Assembly (NCBI GenBank): GCA_963756525.1
Contig: CAVWNR010000007.1
Location: 1-64,000 of the forward strand
DNA: 64,000 nucleotides
Reading direction: 5' to 3'
DNA from: CAVWNR01 sp963756525
Lineage (GTDB): Bacteria; Actinomycetota; Actinomycetes; Mycobacteriales; Jatrophihabitantaceae
Positions 21,111 to 29,846 of this stretch are shown in pieces. A program made the translations under genes and the position numbers. The notes beneath the pieces were generated by a model. It had not been told where the DNA came from, did not search any database, and saw only the letters and a list, made by a program, of their open reading frames with translations. Each line of letters starts with the position of its first letter. Within the stretch, counting starts at the first letter, position 1.

Positions 21111-22241
21111 ATGAACCGCATCCGCAAACTGGCGATCGCCGCAACTGCCGGCCTCGCCTCCGCCACCATCGTCGCCCTTCCGGCGAACGCCGCCACCCCG
21201 CACCACTTCCGCCACGCCACCGCGCCAGTGTTCGTGGCGAACGACGACCCCGCCGGAAACGCCGTCGTCGCGTACGACCGCACCGGCAGCGGCAGCCTCG
21301 TCCAAGCCGGCCGCTACCCCACCGGCGGCCTCGGCGGCGTGCTGAACGGGTCGGTGGTCGATCACACCGCGTCGCAAGGAGCATTGACCTACGACCGCGA
21401 CGCGAGCCTGCTCTACGCGGTCAACGCCGGCAGCAACACCATCACGACGTTCGCCGTCCGCGGCGACACGCTCGCCCGGCGGCAGGTGATCTCCTCCGGC
21501 GGCACGTTCCCGGTCAGCGTCACGGCGCACGGCAACCTGGTCTATGTGCTGAACGCCCGCGACGGCGGTTCCATCCAGGGCTACCTGCGGGTCGCCGGCG
21601 TTGTGGTCCGAATCCCGGCGTGGCACCGCGACCTCGGCCTCAACCCGAACCAGACCCCCGAGTACACCAGCACACCCGGGCAGGTGGCATTCACCCCGGA
21701 CGGCCGTCGACTGGTCGTCACCACCAAGAACGGCGGCAACAGCATCGACGTCTTCCGCGTCGGGTACGCCGGTCCGTCGGCGACGCCGACCGTCACCTCG
21801 CTGCCCGGCACGGTGCCGTTCGCCGTCGCCTTCACCCGCGGAAATCTCGCCGTCGCGGAAGCCGGAGCCAACGCGGTCGCCACCTTCACCGTCGACCGAA
21901 CCGGCGCACTCAGCCAGCTCGACTCAGCCGCGACCGGGCAGGCGGCCACGTGCTGGATCGTCGCTGTCGACGGCAGGCTCTATGTCTCCAACGCAGGCAG
22001 CGCTACCGTGTCCGGTTACCAGGTGAATCGGGCCGGCGAACTACGCGCCCTCGGCAACACCGCGACCGATCCGGGCACCGTCGACGCCGCCGCCTCCTCC
22101 GACGGCCGGTACCTCTACGTGCAGACCGGCGCCACCGGCACGGTCGACGCCTTCCGGATCGACGCCGACGGCACGCTCACCCGCGTCGGGTCGATCACCG
22201 TTCCCGACGGGGTCGGCGGAGAAGGCATCGTCGCCCTCTGA
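21111..22241 (+). CDS. secreted beta-propeller protein (lactonase/YVTN type)
   Basis: 376 residues. The signal peptide MNRIRKLAIAATAGLASATI ... PANAA is followed by repeated four-strand blades, for example LTYDRDASLLYAVNAGSNTI, VAFTPDGRRLVVTTKNGGN and DAAASSDGRYLYVQTGATG. This is the seven-bladed layout of 6-phosphogluconolactonase-like and YVTN proteins. Secreted members rarely act on the cytosolic sugar lactone, so the enzymatic role is uncertain; it may hydrolyse a lactone or bind partners. It follows the membrane protein gene by 83 bases and ends at a hairpin shared with the BNR protein gene. Confidence 0.7.
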   Translation: MNRIRKLAIAATAGLASATIVALPANAATPHHFRHATAPVFVANDDPAGNAVVAYDRTGSGSLVQAGRYPTGGLGGVLNGSVVDHTASQGALTYDRDASLLYAVNAGSNTITTFAVRGDTLARRQVISSGGTFPVSVTAHGNLVYVLNARDGGSIQGYLRVAGVVVRIPAWHRDLGLNPNQTPEYTSTPGQVAFTPDGRRLVVTTKNGGNSIDVFRVGYAGPSATPTVTSLPGTVPFAVAFTRGNLAVAEAGANAVATFTVDRTGALSQLDSAATGQAATCWIVAVDGRLYVSNAGSATVSGYQVNRAGELRALGNTATDPGTVDAAASSDGRYLYVQTGATGTVDAFRIDADGTLTRVGSITVPDGVGGEGIVAL

Positions 22242-22401
22242 CGCTCGGGCCCCAAGCGCTGTTAGGTATCCGGCAGTAGCGGAAGCGATCCTGCGCCCTG
22301 CCCGAGGGGCGGCACAACAAGCACGATGAAACTCAGCGCAACGGCCGCCCTCCCAGGTCTTCAGACGCACGGGCGCGCCGGGGACGTTGTCATTCACGCG
22401 C

Positions 22402-22438
22402 CGGTGGCGGCGGGGGGAGTGGAGTTGCGCCGCCACCG
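22402..22438. terminator. bidirectional hairpin terminator
   Basis: CGGTGGCGGCG (22402-22412) pairs with CGCCGCCACCG (22428-22438) around a 15-base loop, between the convergent beta-propeller and BNR-protein genes. The rest of the 219-base gap shows nothing else recognisable. Confidence 0.65.
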
Positions 22439-22460
22439 ATGCGCGCTGGAATCGATCCGG

Positions 22461-24371
22461 TTACGGGATCGGCACTGCTGCGGTGTAGATGTCCTGGTCG
22501 TTGGCGAACGGCGCGTTCGGCGCGGAACCGGAGCACACGGTCGGCGGGACGCCGGGGCCGGTGCCGGGGCAGATGAACTCGTCGACCGTGCGGGTGTCCG
22601 ACCAGATCGGGTACGCGGTGCTGTTGGTGGCGTCCACGCCGATGTAGTCGCCCATGAACTGCCCGGAGAACTGGGTGGGCGGTGGGTTCGACGACGAGGT
22701 GACCCGCCGGTGCGCGAAGCTGACCCGGTCGTGCGACGCGGACACGGTGATGTCGGAGTAGCCGGTGGTGTTGTCCGAGCCGTACTGGCGGTCGTAGTAG
22801 TCCACGACCAGGGTGCCGTTGGCGGTGATCGTGGCGCCCTGCCAGAACTGGTCGGTGCTGGCCTGGCGCGGCGCGTCGGTGACCACCGGCAGCAGCCGCG
22901 GATCGATCGTCGTGCCGGAGAACGAGCCGCCGCGGTTGGTGGACACGCTGTAGAGGATGTCGTTGTTGCAGCCGCCGGTCTTCACCCCGTCATACAGGTT
23001 CAGCCCGTCCGCGGCGAACCCGGCCGGGGTGCAGCCCCGCTGCTCGTTGGAGTTGCGGTTGATGTAGGAGCCGAAGGTCACCACGACCCGGTTCGGGTCA
23101 GTCGGGTCGACCGCCCCGACCGGATAGTTGGTCGCCCGGAACACCGAGTTGTGGCTCGAGCCCTTCTCCGGCACGCAAGCCCGGCCCGGGTCCGCGCCGG
23201 GGCCCTGGTAGGTGTCACAGTCGGGCAGGTCGTAGTAGTCGGCGACCTTCACCGGCCGGCTGAAGCTTCGCCCACCGTTGGTGGAGCGGGCGATCAACAT
23301 CTGGTTGCGGTTGTCCTTGCCGGTGACCACGTTGTTGAAGTTGGCGTAGACGACGTACAGCGTGCCGTCGGGCGCGGTGAACGGCTGGGAGAACTGGTTC
23401 TGGTTGCACCGCCCCTGCGGAGTGGGCAGGCCGAAGCTGTTGCCACACAGCGCGGTGTCGCCGCTGACCAGCACCGGGGCGGAGAAGCTTTCGCCGTAGT
23501 CGTCGGAGTAGGCCTCATAAATGTAGGCCGTGCCGTCCGCGGCGAACGTCGTCCAGGACACATAGATCCGGTCGGCGAAGCGGCTGCCCGGGTGGTTGTC
23601 GACGGTCATCTCCGCCTTGTCGATCAGCACATTCCCGGCTCCGGCGATGTCGTTGTGCTCGGCGACCGGCCGGCCCGGGAAGTTGAACGACGCCCCGTCG
23701 GTGTGCGTGGAACGGAACAGGAAGAACCCGCTGGACTGGTCCGGGTTCGGGGAGGTGCCGCTGCCACGGTTGAACAGCTGGCAGGACAGGTACGCGTTGC
23801 CCTTGGTGTCCCAGGCGACCGTGGTGTCCCCGCCGGCCTGCCAGTACTCGCGGGCCGCCCCGACGAAGTCGCCTCGGGTGAACCCGTTCGGCGTGGTGGT
23901 ATCCGCCCACGTCTTGCCGCCGTTGAGCGAGTACGAGACGCCGCACGTCCCGTCACCGCGGCGATAGTCGTTGTAGCTCGCGATTAAGTGCGCCGGGTTA
24001 TTGGGATCGACCGCCGCCCAGGTCTCGTTCTGCGCCTGCCCGCGGCCCTGCAAATCCGAGTCGGACTGGTTGAGGCAGTTCTGATTCACCTTCACGTTGC
24101 TGCCCCGCCGCGCCGGGCAGCCGTTCGGGCCCGGCATCTGCGGCACCGTCAGCGCCGGAGCAGGGGCCAGCGGCGCCGCGACCCGCGGCTGGGTCTGTGG
24201 CCCAAGTTCGGCGGCCAGCAGGCCCGAGACATGCCGTTTTTGGATCGGGTTCAGACTCTGATAGCCGAACGGCTGCGCGCCGGCATTCGGCGCCCCGACC
24301 GTGACCAGGGCCGCGACCGTCAGCGCCCCAGCGCCGAGCAGTGCAGTCACACGACGTCGTGTGTTCCTCAT
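22461..24371 (-). CDS. secreted BNR-repeat / sialidase-like beta-propeller protein
   Basis: 636 residues. The ATG at 24371 is preceded by AGGGGGAT and opens a signal peptide (MRNTRRRVTALLGAGALTVA ... PNAGAQ). BNR/Asp-box-like elements recur: YSLNGGKTWADT, SDDYGESFSAP, STNGGRSFSRP and STNRGGSFSG. The fold is therefore a six-bladed sialidase-type propeller. Cysteines are paired throughout, as expected outside the cell. The catalytic Arg triad of true sialidases cannot be confirmed by eye, so it may be a glycan-binding or structural protein instead. It lies downstream of the GH27 alpha-galactosidase on the same strand, 226 bases apart with a terminator between, so it probably has its own promoter. 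Confidence 0.65.
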   Translation of the reverse strand: MRNTRRRVTALLGAGALTVAALVTVGAPNAGAQPFGYQSLNPIQKRHVSGLLAAELGPQTQPRVAAPLAPAPALTVPQMPGPNGCPARRGSNVKVNQNCLNQSDSDLQGRGQAQNETWAAVDPNNPAHLIASYNDYRRGDGTCGVSYSLNGGKTWADTTTPNGFTRGDFVGAAREYWQAGGDTTVAWDTKGNAYLSCQLFNRGSGTSPNPDQSSGFFLFRSTHTDGASFNFPGRPVAEHNDIAGAGNVLIDKAEMTVDNHPGSRFADRIYVSWTTFAADGTAYIYEAYSDDYGESFSAPVLVSGDTALCGNSFGLPTPQGRCNQNQFSQPFTAPDGTLYVVYANFNNVVTGKDNRNQMLIARSTNGGRSFSRPVKVADYYDLPDCDTYQGPGADPGRACVPEKGSSHNSVFRATNYPVGAVDPTDPNRVVVTFGSYINRNSNEQRGCTPAGFAADGLNLYDGVKTGGCNNDILYSVSTNRGGSFSGTTIDPRLLPVVTDAPRQASTDQFWQGATITANGTLVVDYYDRQYGSDNTTGYSDITVSASHDRVSFAHRRVTSSSNPPPTQFSGQFMGDYIGVDATNSTAYPIWSDTRTVDEFICPGTGPGVPPTVCSGSAPNAPFANDQDIYTAAVPIP

Positions 24372-24577
24372 GGGGATCCCCCTACGCGTGGGCGAACTGT
24401 GTCGCCGGATGCCGCACGCCGGTCTCGCGCCCTCCTTCCCGCCACGCCGGGTCATCACGGCCACGTCGCGGGCTACCCGAATCGACCAATCCCCAGGCGT
24501 CGGCTCCGGCACACCGCACGCTAGACCCACGCACAGGCGGCCCACAAGGCCTGACCAGCGAGCCAGCCCAGCCAGAT

Positions 24578-24594
24578 CGGCGAGACGCTCGCCG
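24578..24594 (-). terminator. hairpin terminator after the GH27 gene
   Basis: CGGCGAG (24578-24584) and CTCGCCG (24588-24594) form a tight stem around ACG, just past the stop at 24598. No U tract follows. Confidence 0.5.
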
Positions 24595-24597
24595 GCG

Positions 24598-26787
24598 CTA
24601 CGGCTGGACGGTCATCGCGAAGATGTGGATGGACTGCTTGCTCGGCAGGGTCACCCGGGCAACGGTCTTGGTCGTGTCGATGGGGATGGAGTTGTAGAAG
24701 ACGTCGTAATCGATGCCGTAGTTGGCCGGCCCGCTCGGGGTGTTGCGGTGGTCGGTGACGATCACCGGGGTGGCTCCGTAGCTGCCGGGATCGGCGCAGC
24801 ACCAGTTCGGGAAGCCGAGCGTGCCGCTCGTGCTCGTGCCGTCGGTGTAGGTGACCCTCACGGTGTCGGTGTCGAAGCCGGCCTCCGAGCCGAGGAAGGC
24901 AAGCTTGCTGCCCTGCCCGGCGAGGTTCACCATCACTGCACTGCCCTCGACGTTGTCCGGCGTTCCGGCCGCGGCGGACGGCCAATTGAACGTGGCGCCC
25001 TGAGCGGTGATCGTCGCGCCCGGAGACGCACCGGCGGCGGCCAGCGCCTGCGCCGAGTAGCTATCGCCGTCACCGTCGAAGTTGCCTGGCGCCGGGTTGG
25101 ATTCGTCGGTGATCGCGACATTGTTGAACGCGGCGGCGAGGTTCGGGAACGGCGTGTTCGTCGCGACGCTCAGCTGCCCGGACGTCGTCTCGAGCCGACC
25201 GCGCCAGCGATAGGTGGCGGTCGCCGTCAGCGTCTTGGTGACCTTCCCCGGCGGCGGTGCCGTCGAGGTGACCTGGAAGACGGCGGTGCCGGTGCGTCCG
25301 GGCTTGATCGGGGCGAAGGTCTGGCTGGCCGGCTGCACCCGCCATCCCGCCGGGACGGCCAACCGCACGGTCGCGTGCTCGACCGCGGTGGTGCCGTAGT
25401 CGGCGAGCGTCACCGTCACCGGCGTGGGACGCCCGGCGTGGAATGCCCTGCTCGATAGGGACAGCGTGGCGAGCGGCGCCGATGCCGTGCCGGCGTAGCG
25501 GTGCACCCGGTAGATGACCGTGCCGTGCGCCGGGACGTTCGCCGCGATCACTCCCGCCGAGGAGTAGCGCTGCTTGGTGACCAGGTCGGTGAGCTGGTAC
25601 GGGTACCCGCTCGGCAGCCCGACGTTGGCCGCCGTGGTGCTGATCGTCTGCGCGGTGTCGCCCTTGTTGAACAGCACCACCGACACGTCGCCGTTCGCCA
25701 GCGGCTTGGCCAGCACGTCGTAGCCGGTGCCGCTCTGCACGATCGTGCCCTGCGCGCCGAGCTTGTCCTGGTCGACCGCGATAACGTCCTTGTTGCCGAC
25801 GATGGCCAGTTCGGCGGGCGAAAGCTTGGTCAGGTCGGTCGAGAGCAGCAGCGGCGAAGCCAGCTCGGACCAGAGGGTGAACTGGGTCTGCTCCTCGGTG
25901 AGGGTCAGCCCGCCGTTTCCGATCTCCAGCATGTCCGCGTCGTTCCAGTGCCCCGGCCCGGCGTAGGCGGCAAGCCCCGGCGTGTTGTCCTCGCTGTAGT
26001 TCTCCAGCACGCTGGGCCAGGCGTCGTAGATGTCCGAGCCGAACCGCCACAGGTTTCCGTGCTTGTAAATCCAGCTCATGATGTAGTCGAAGTCCGGCCC
26101 GGAGCAGCAGAAGTACGCCGGCGCGGACTCGCTGAACACGATCGGCCTGCCGGTGTTCAGCAATGCCTGGCTGGCCTGGCTGTACACGATCTCTGCGACC
26201 TGGCCCGGCGTCTTGCCCGGGTACTGGTCCAGCGGCTGGTAGCAGTAGTCCAGCTTCAGGTAGTCCACCCCCCAGGACGCGTACAGGTCGGCGTCCTGCT
26301 GGAAGTGGCCGTAGCTGCCGGCCGCGCCCTGACAGGTGTAATAGCCGGCGTCCTCGTAGATGCCGAACTTCAGCCCCTTGCTGTGGATGTAGTCGCCGAG
26401 CCACTTCAGCCCGTGCGGGAACCGGGTCGGGTCGACCTGCAGATTGCCGTTCGCGTCGCGGGTCTTCTGCATCCAGCAGTCGTCGATGTTGACGTAGTTG
26501 TAGCCGAGCTTGTCCAGGCCGAGATTGACGATCGCGTCCGCGGTCTTGGTGAACAGCGTCTCGTTCATGTCGCTGTTGCACTCGAATCCCGCCCAGTCGT
26601 TGAACCCCATCGGCGGCGTCAACGCCAACCCGTTGTAGGACGGTGCTTTGTTCACTGCGGGCCGGACGGGCGCCGCGGGCTTGGCGGACGCCGCAGCCGC
26701 CGGCACGGCGGCGGCGACCATCCCGGCGACGAGCGACGCGCCGGCGAGGGCCGCGAACAGCCGAGCAGGGCGGAGGCTCCAGGACAT
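24598..26787 (-). CDS. secreted GH27 alpha-galactosidase, modular
   Basis: 729 residues. The start at 26787 has GAGGAG upstream. Residues 1-34 form a signal peptide. The GH27 barrel spans about 50-345: LALTPPMGFNDWAGFEC, YNYVNIDDCWM, the nucleophile Asp180 in YLKLDYC, a likely acid/base Asp252 in WRFGSDI, and GPGHWNDADMLEIGN. A C-terminal beta domain of the usual GH27 type follows, then a NEW3-like domain (about 440-540). A terminal module (about 555-729) starts AAFNNVAITDESN and ends HIFAMTVQP. That last module also occurs twice in the GH92 enzyme at 45046. The enzyme should release terminal alpha-galactose from outside glycans. A GAAACTTTC palindrome lies upstream. Confidence 0.85.
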   Translation of the reverse strand: MSWSLRPARLFAALAGASLVAGMVAAAVPAAAASAKPAAPVRPAVNKAPSYNGLALTPPMGFNDWAGFECNSDMNETLFTKTADAIVNLGLDKLGYNYVNIDDCWMQKTRDANGNLQVDPTRFPHGLKWLGDYIHSKGLKFGIYEDAGYYTCQGAAGSYGHFQQDADLYASWGVDYLKLDYCYQPLDQYPGKTPGQVAEIVYSQASQALLNTGRPIVFSESAPAYFCCSGPDFDYIMSWIYKHGNLWRFGSDIYDAWPSVLENYSEDNTPGLAAYAGPGHWNDADMLEIGNGGLTLTEEQTQFTLWSELASPLLLSTDLTKLSPAELAIVGNKDVIAVDQDKLGAQGTIVQSGTGYDVLAKPLANGDVSVVLFNKGDTAQTISTTAANVGLPSGYPYQLTDLVTKQRYSSAGVIAANVPAHGTVIYRVHRYAGTASAPLATLSLSSRAFHAGRPTPVTVTLADYGTTAVEHATVRLAVPAGWRVQPASQTFAPIKPGRTGTAVFQVTSTAPPPGKVTKTLTATATYRWRGRLETTSGQLSVATNTPFPNLAAAFNNVAITDESNPAPGNFDGDGDSYSAQALAAAGASPGATITAQGATFNWPSAAAGTPDNVEGSAVMVNLAGQGSKLAFLGSEAGFDTDTVRVTYTDGTSTSGTLGFPNWCCADPGSYGATPVIVTDHRNTPSGPANYGIDYDVFYNSIPIDTTKTVARVTLPSKQSIHIFAMTVQP

Positions 26788-26860
26788 GAGCGGCTCCTCG
26801 TTTGGGGGTTACCCAGTGACCGTAGAACCGGCACGCTCTGCGCACAAGAGCATGAACCGA

Positions 26861-26869
26861 GAAACTTTC
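26861..26869. promoter_or_regulatory. short palindrome, candidate LacI-type operator for GH27
   Basis: GAAACTTTC is a perfect nine-base palindrome 74 bases upstream of the GH27 start. It resembles the GAAASTTTC core described for some actinobacterial sugar regulators. With only nine bases, chance cannot be excluded. Confidence 0.3.
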
Positions 26870-26902
26870 CATCAGATTCGAGCAGTAGCGCTCGCGGGCC
26901 CG

Positions 26903-27489
26903 TCAGGTGGTTGGCCGATTGGCGGTGACGCAGAACGGCAGCCCGACCGGGTCGCGCAGTGCGAGGAAGCCGTTGCCCGGCCGGAGCAGCTCTGCGCCGA
27001 GCGCTGCGACGCGCGAGACTTCGGCGGCGAGGTCGTCGGTGCCCAGGTCGAGGTGCGCGCGAGCCTGCGTGGCAGTGTCGTCGCTGCCCCCACCAGTCGG
27101 CTGCGGTGCCCGTCCTGCCAGGTCACCGCGGCCGGCCGCTCGTGCGGCGCGGACCCCCCGCACACGCAGAACGGCAAGCCGGCCGGCGAACTGAGCATCT
27201 GCCACCCGTCGCCGCGATAGCCACGCGTCGCGCCGAGCTCTTCCAACCGCGCCGTGTCGCGTTCCACATCACCGAGCAGGTCGAGATGGATGCGCGGCGG
27301 CCCGCCGATCGTCTGAACGTGTAGGTAGGGCCTGCCGCGCGGCGGCATGAGCGAGACGAACTCCGGATTCCCGGGCCACTCACCACTCGGCGGCCAGCCG
27401 GTCACCGCTGACCAGAATGCGCGCGCAGCCTCGACGCAGTCGACCGGTACATCGATGAACGCGTGCATCCACGATGCAGGCAGCGGCAT
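26903..27489 (-). pseudogene. two-domain VOC/glyoxalase-like gene, internally deleted and frameshifted
   Basis: The first domain is complete: MPLPASWMHAFIDVPVDCVE ... TGWPPSGEWPGNPEFVSL ... PRIHLDLLGDVERDTARLEE ... LSSPAGLPFCVCGG. It is followed by PAAVTWQDGHRSRLV, the usual linker to a second domain. The second domain then lacks its first half. In another frame its second half resumes: TQARAHLDLGTDDLAAEVSR ... GFLALRDPVGLPFCVT, ending at 26903. The junction is in a GGGGG run near 27086-27090 on the minus strand. So about 55 residues seem lost and the frame is off by one. VOC proteins of this type act in antibiotic or small-molecule resistance, or have no known role. The first domain alone could still fold. 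Confidence 0.6.
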
Positions 27490-27526
27490 AACCGAGAGGA
27501 TGCCACGCTCCCCGCGCGTCGGCCCG

Positions 27527-28276
27527 TCAGGTGAACGGGCCGACGGTGACGCCGGCCGCCTCGAGACCGTCCCGGATGCGGTGGGCGAGCTTCGCCGCGC
27601 CAGGCGTGTCGCTGTGCACGCACATCGACACGGCGTCCACCTTGATGCGGGTGCCGTCGATTGCGACGAGAGTGCCTTCCGCGGCCATCTCGACGGCTCT
27701 GGCGACGACGGTGTCCTCGTCGGAGAGGACCGCGCCCGGTTGGCGACGCGACACGAGGCGGCCGTCGGGCGTGTACGCGCGATCGGCGAAGCATTCGGTG
27801 AGCGGCGTTACCCCGGCAGCGCGAGCAGCGTCGATCAGTTCGGATCCTGGCAGGGTGAGGATGGGCAGGGACCGGTCGTAGGTGCGTACCGCGGCGACGA
27901 CCGCCTCGGCGGTGGGGCGGTGGACGGCCATGGTGTTGTACAGCGCGCCGTGTGGTTTCACGTAACGGACGCTGGTGCCGCAGGCCCGGGCGACACCGGC
28001 CAGGGCGCCGAGTTGGTAGATCACGTCGGCGGTGATCTCGGCTGGGCTGGCGTCGAGCGCGCGGCGGCCGAAGCCGACCAGGTCGCGGTAAGACACGTGT
28101 CCGCCGATGTGCACGTCTCGGCGGGCCGCAGCTTGCACGGTGCTGGTCATGATCTGCGGGTCACCGGCGTGGAACCCGCACGCGATATTCGCGCTTGTCA
28201 CCACTTCCAGGAGGGCATCGTCGTCGCCGAGACGGTAGATGCCGAAGCCCTCACCCATATCGCTGTTGAGATCCAT
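27527..28276 (-). CDS. pxpA: 5-oxoprolinase subunit A (LamB/YcsF family)
   Basis: 249 residues. It opens with the family signature MDLNSDMGEGFGIYRLGDDD, followed by VTSANIACGFHAGDPQIM and the conserved YVKPHGALYN. PxpA, PxpB and PxpC together hydrolyse 5-oxoproline (pyroglutamate) to glutamate with ATP in the cytoplasm. The two partner genes lie on the opposite strand at 29175-30727, separated from pxpA by a GntR-type regulator gene. The full set is therefore present, arranged as a divergent pair of transcripts around shared operator sites at 28322-28356. Confidence 0.9.
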   Translation of the reverse strand: MDLNSDMGEGFGIYRLGDDDALLEVVTSANIACGFHAGDPQIMTSTVQAAARRDVHIGGHVSYRDLVGFGRRALDASPAEITADVIYQLGALAGVARACGTSVRYVKPHGALYNTMAVHRPTAEAVVAAVRTYDRSLPILTLPGSELIDAARAAGVTPLTECFADRAYTPDGRLVSRRQPGAVLSDEDTVVARAVEMAAEGTLVAIDGTRIKVDAVSMCVHSDTPGAAKLAHRIRDGLEAAGVTVGPFT

Positions 28277-28321
28277 CGCCTCGTCCGAACGATTCGAGCG
28301 GCTGGTGTAGATGACCGTAGT

Positions 28322-28356
28322 GCTTGTTCAACAAGCCTTCAAGATGCTTGTTGAGC
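28322..28356. promoter_or_regulatory. candidate GntR operators between pxpA and gntR
   Basis: GCTTGTTCAACAAGC (28322-28336) is a perfect palindrome around a central C. A second, weaker copy GCTTGTTGAGC lies at 28346-28356, 24 bases on. TTGT-N3-ACAA is the shape bound by FadR-subfamily GntR proteins. The site is in the 96-base divergent gap. Confidence 0.6.
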
Positions 28357-28372
28357 GATAGTCTGTCGCTCG

Positions 28373-29197
28373 ATGCATAATGAGCGGATCACTCATCGAC
28401 CCAGGGGCTCCAGGGTGAACATCGACGCCGAGCTGGTCCTGCCCGACCGCACCAGCACGGCCGAGCGGGTGGCCAATCTGCTCCGCGAGCGGATCATCGT
28501 CGGATACTTCCCACCAGGAACCCGCCTCTCCGAAGAGGAGCTCGGCGGTGCGCTCGGCATCTCCCGCAACACCCTGCGCGAAGCGTTCCGGCTGCTGTGC
28601 CACGAGCGGCTTGCGGTGCATGAGCTCAACCGCGGTGTCTTCGTGCGAATCCCGACCATTGACGACATCGTCGATCTCTATCAGCTGCGCCGGATTGTGG
28701 AGTGCGCCGCAGTCGGCCAAACCCGGCGCCCTCGGCCAGACGTGATCGCTGCCGTGTCGGCCGCCGTAAGCGAAGGAGAGGATGCCGCGCGCCAGGAACA
28801 GTGGGCCGACGTCGGCACAGCAGACCTGAAGTTCCATCAGGCGCTCGCCGCCCTCGCCGGCAGCGCCCGTGTCGACGACCTCATCCGCGGCGTACTGGCC
28901 GAGCTGCGGCTCGTCTTCCACCTCATGGCGAGCCCGCGCGAGTTCCACGAGCCCTACCTGGTCCGCAACCGAGAGATCGCCGGGCTGGTCGAGGCGGGTG
29001 ACCGGCGCGCAGCCGAGCGGGCGCTGCGCAGCTACCTCGACGACGCGGAACGACAACTCGTCTCCGCCTACGGTCGCCAAGCTTCCGACCGCGACCGGCC
29101 AGCCAGCGAGGGCATCGCATCGCTCGCCGAACGTCCCGCGCCGCCCCTCAGCCGCCCGGCCACGCGGACCAGCGATGCGCGCGCGCCGGCCCGGTGA
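28373..29197 (+). CDS. GntR-family regulator (FadR/FCD subfamily)
   Basis: 274 residues from ATG 28373. A GTG at 28415 with AGGGG seven bases upstream could be the true start (260 residues, VNIDAELVLP). The winged helix is VANLLRERIIVGYFPPGTRL with the GISRNTLREAFRLLCHERL recognition helix. An all-helical FCD ligand domain follows (about 95-230), where conserved His, Asp and Arg residues normally hold a metal and a carboxylate effector. It likely represses the two pxp transcripts and responds to a 5-oxoproline-related acid; that effector is inferred from location. Its 3' end overlaps pxpB by 23 bases. Confidence 0.8.
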   Translation: MHNERITHRPRGSRVNIDAELVLPDRTSTAERVANLLRERIIVGYFPPGTRLSEEELGGALGISRNTLREAFRLLCHERLAVHELNRGVFVRIPTIDDIVDLYQLRRIVECAAVGQTRRPRPDVIAAVSAAVSEGEDAARQEQWADVGTADLKFHQALAALAGSARVDDLIRGVLAELRLVFHLMASPREFHEPYLVRNREIAGLVEAGDRRAAERALRSYLDDAERQLVSAYGRQASDRDRPASEGIASLAERPAPPLSRPATRTSDARAPAR

Positions 29198-29846
29198 TCT
29201 TGCCGCCGCGGCGCACCACGATGCCACCGCGCCGGTACGCGTGCTCCGCTACGGCGAGCGAGCGCTCCTTCTAGAGGTCGACGATCACCTCGGCGCGCTT
29301 GCCCTCTACGACGACCTTCGCAGAGATCCGATGGACGGAGTCATCGATCTCGTTCCGGCCGCGCGCACGCTGCTCGTCACCTTCGTCGACGAACCGAGCG
29401 CCAAGTCCGCTGCGGGTTCCTTGGCCGCCCGGACGGTCGCCGCAGGGTCGCTCGCCGTCGGGCCGGCCATCGCGATCCCGGTCACCTACGACGGCCCTGA
29501 CCTGGCCAGCGTCGCCCGGCGCACAGGGCTCACCGTCGACGAAGTCATCAGCAAGCACGCAACCGGCGAGTACCTCGCCGCCTTCGTCGGATTCGCTCCA
29601 GGCTTCGCCTACCTGACCGGACTCGACCCAGTGCTGCACGTGCCCCGCCGCTCGGAGCCCCGCCCGAAGGTTCCCCGCGGCTCGGTCGCGATTGCGGGCG
29701 AATACACCGCCGTGTACCCGAGCGACTCGCCCGGCGGATGGCAGATCATCGGCCACACGACCCTGCGCATGTGGGACCTCGGCCGGCAACCACCGGCGCT
29801 GCTGCAGCCCGGCGCCCGAGTCTGCTTCAAGCGAGTGGACCCTTGA
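29175..29846 (+). CDS. pxpB: 5-oxoprolinase subunit B (KipI-like)
   Basis: 223 residues. The start at ATG 29175 overlaps the gntR gene. RYGERALLLEVDD opens the conserved region; VTYDGPDLASVARRTGLT, FVGFAPGFAYLTGLDP and PRGSVAIAGEYTAVYPSDSP are the hallmark blocks of the allophanate hydrolase subunit 1 / KipI family. It forms the active complex with PxpC and PxpA. The stop TGA shares three bases with the TTG start of pxpC, so translation is coupled. Confidence 0.88.
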   Translation: MRARRPGDLAAAAHHDATAPVRVLRYGERALLLEVDDHLGALALYDDLRRDPMDGVIDLVPAARTLLVTFVDEPSAKSAAGSLAARTVAAGSLAVGPAIAIPVTYDGPDLASVARRTGLTVDEVISKHATGEYLAAFVGFAPGFAYLTGLDPVLHVPRRSEPRPKVPRGSVAIAGEYTAVYPSDSPGGWQIIGHTTLRMWDLGRQPPALLQPGARVCFKRVDP

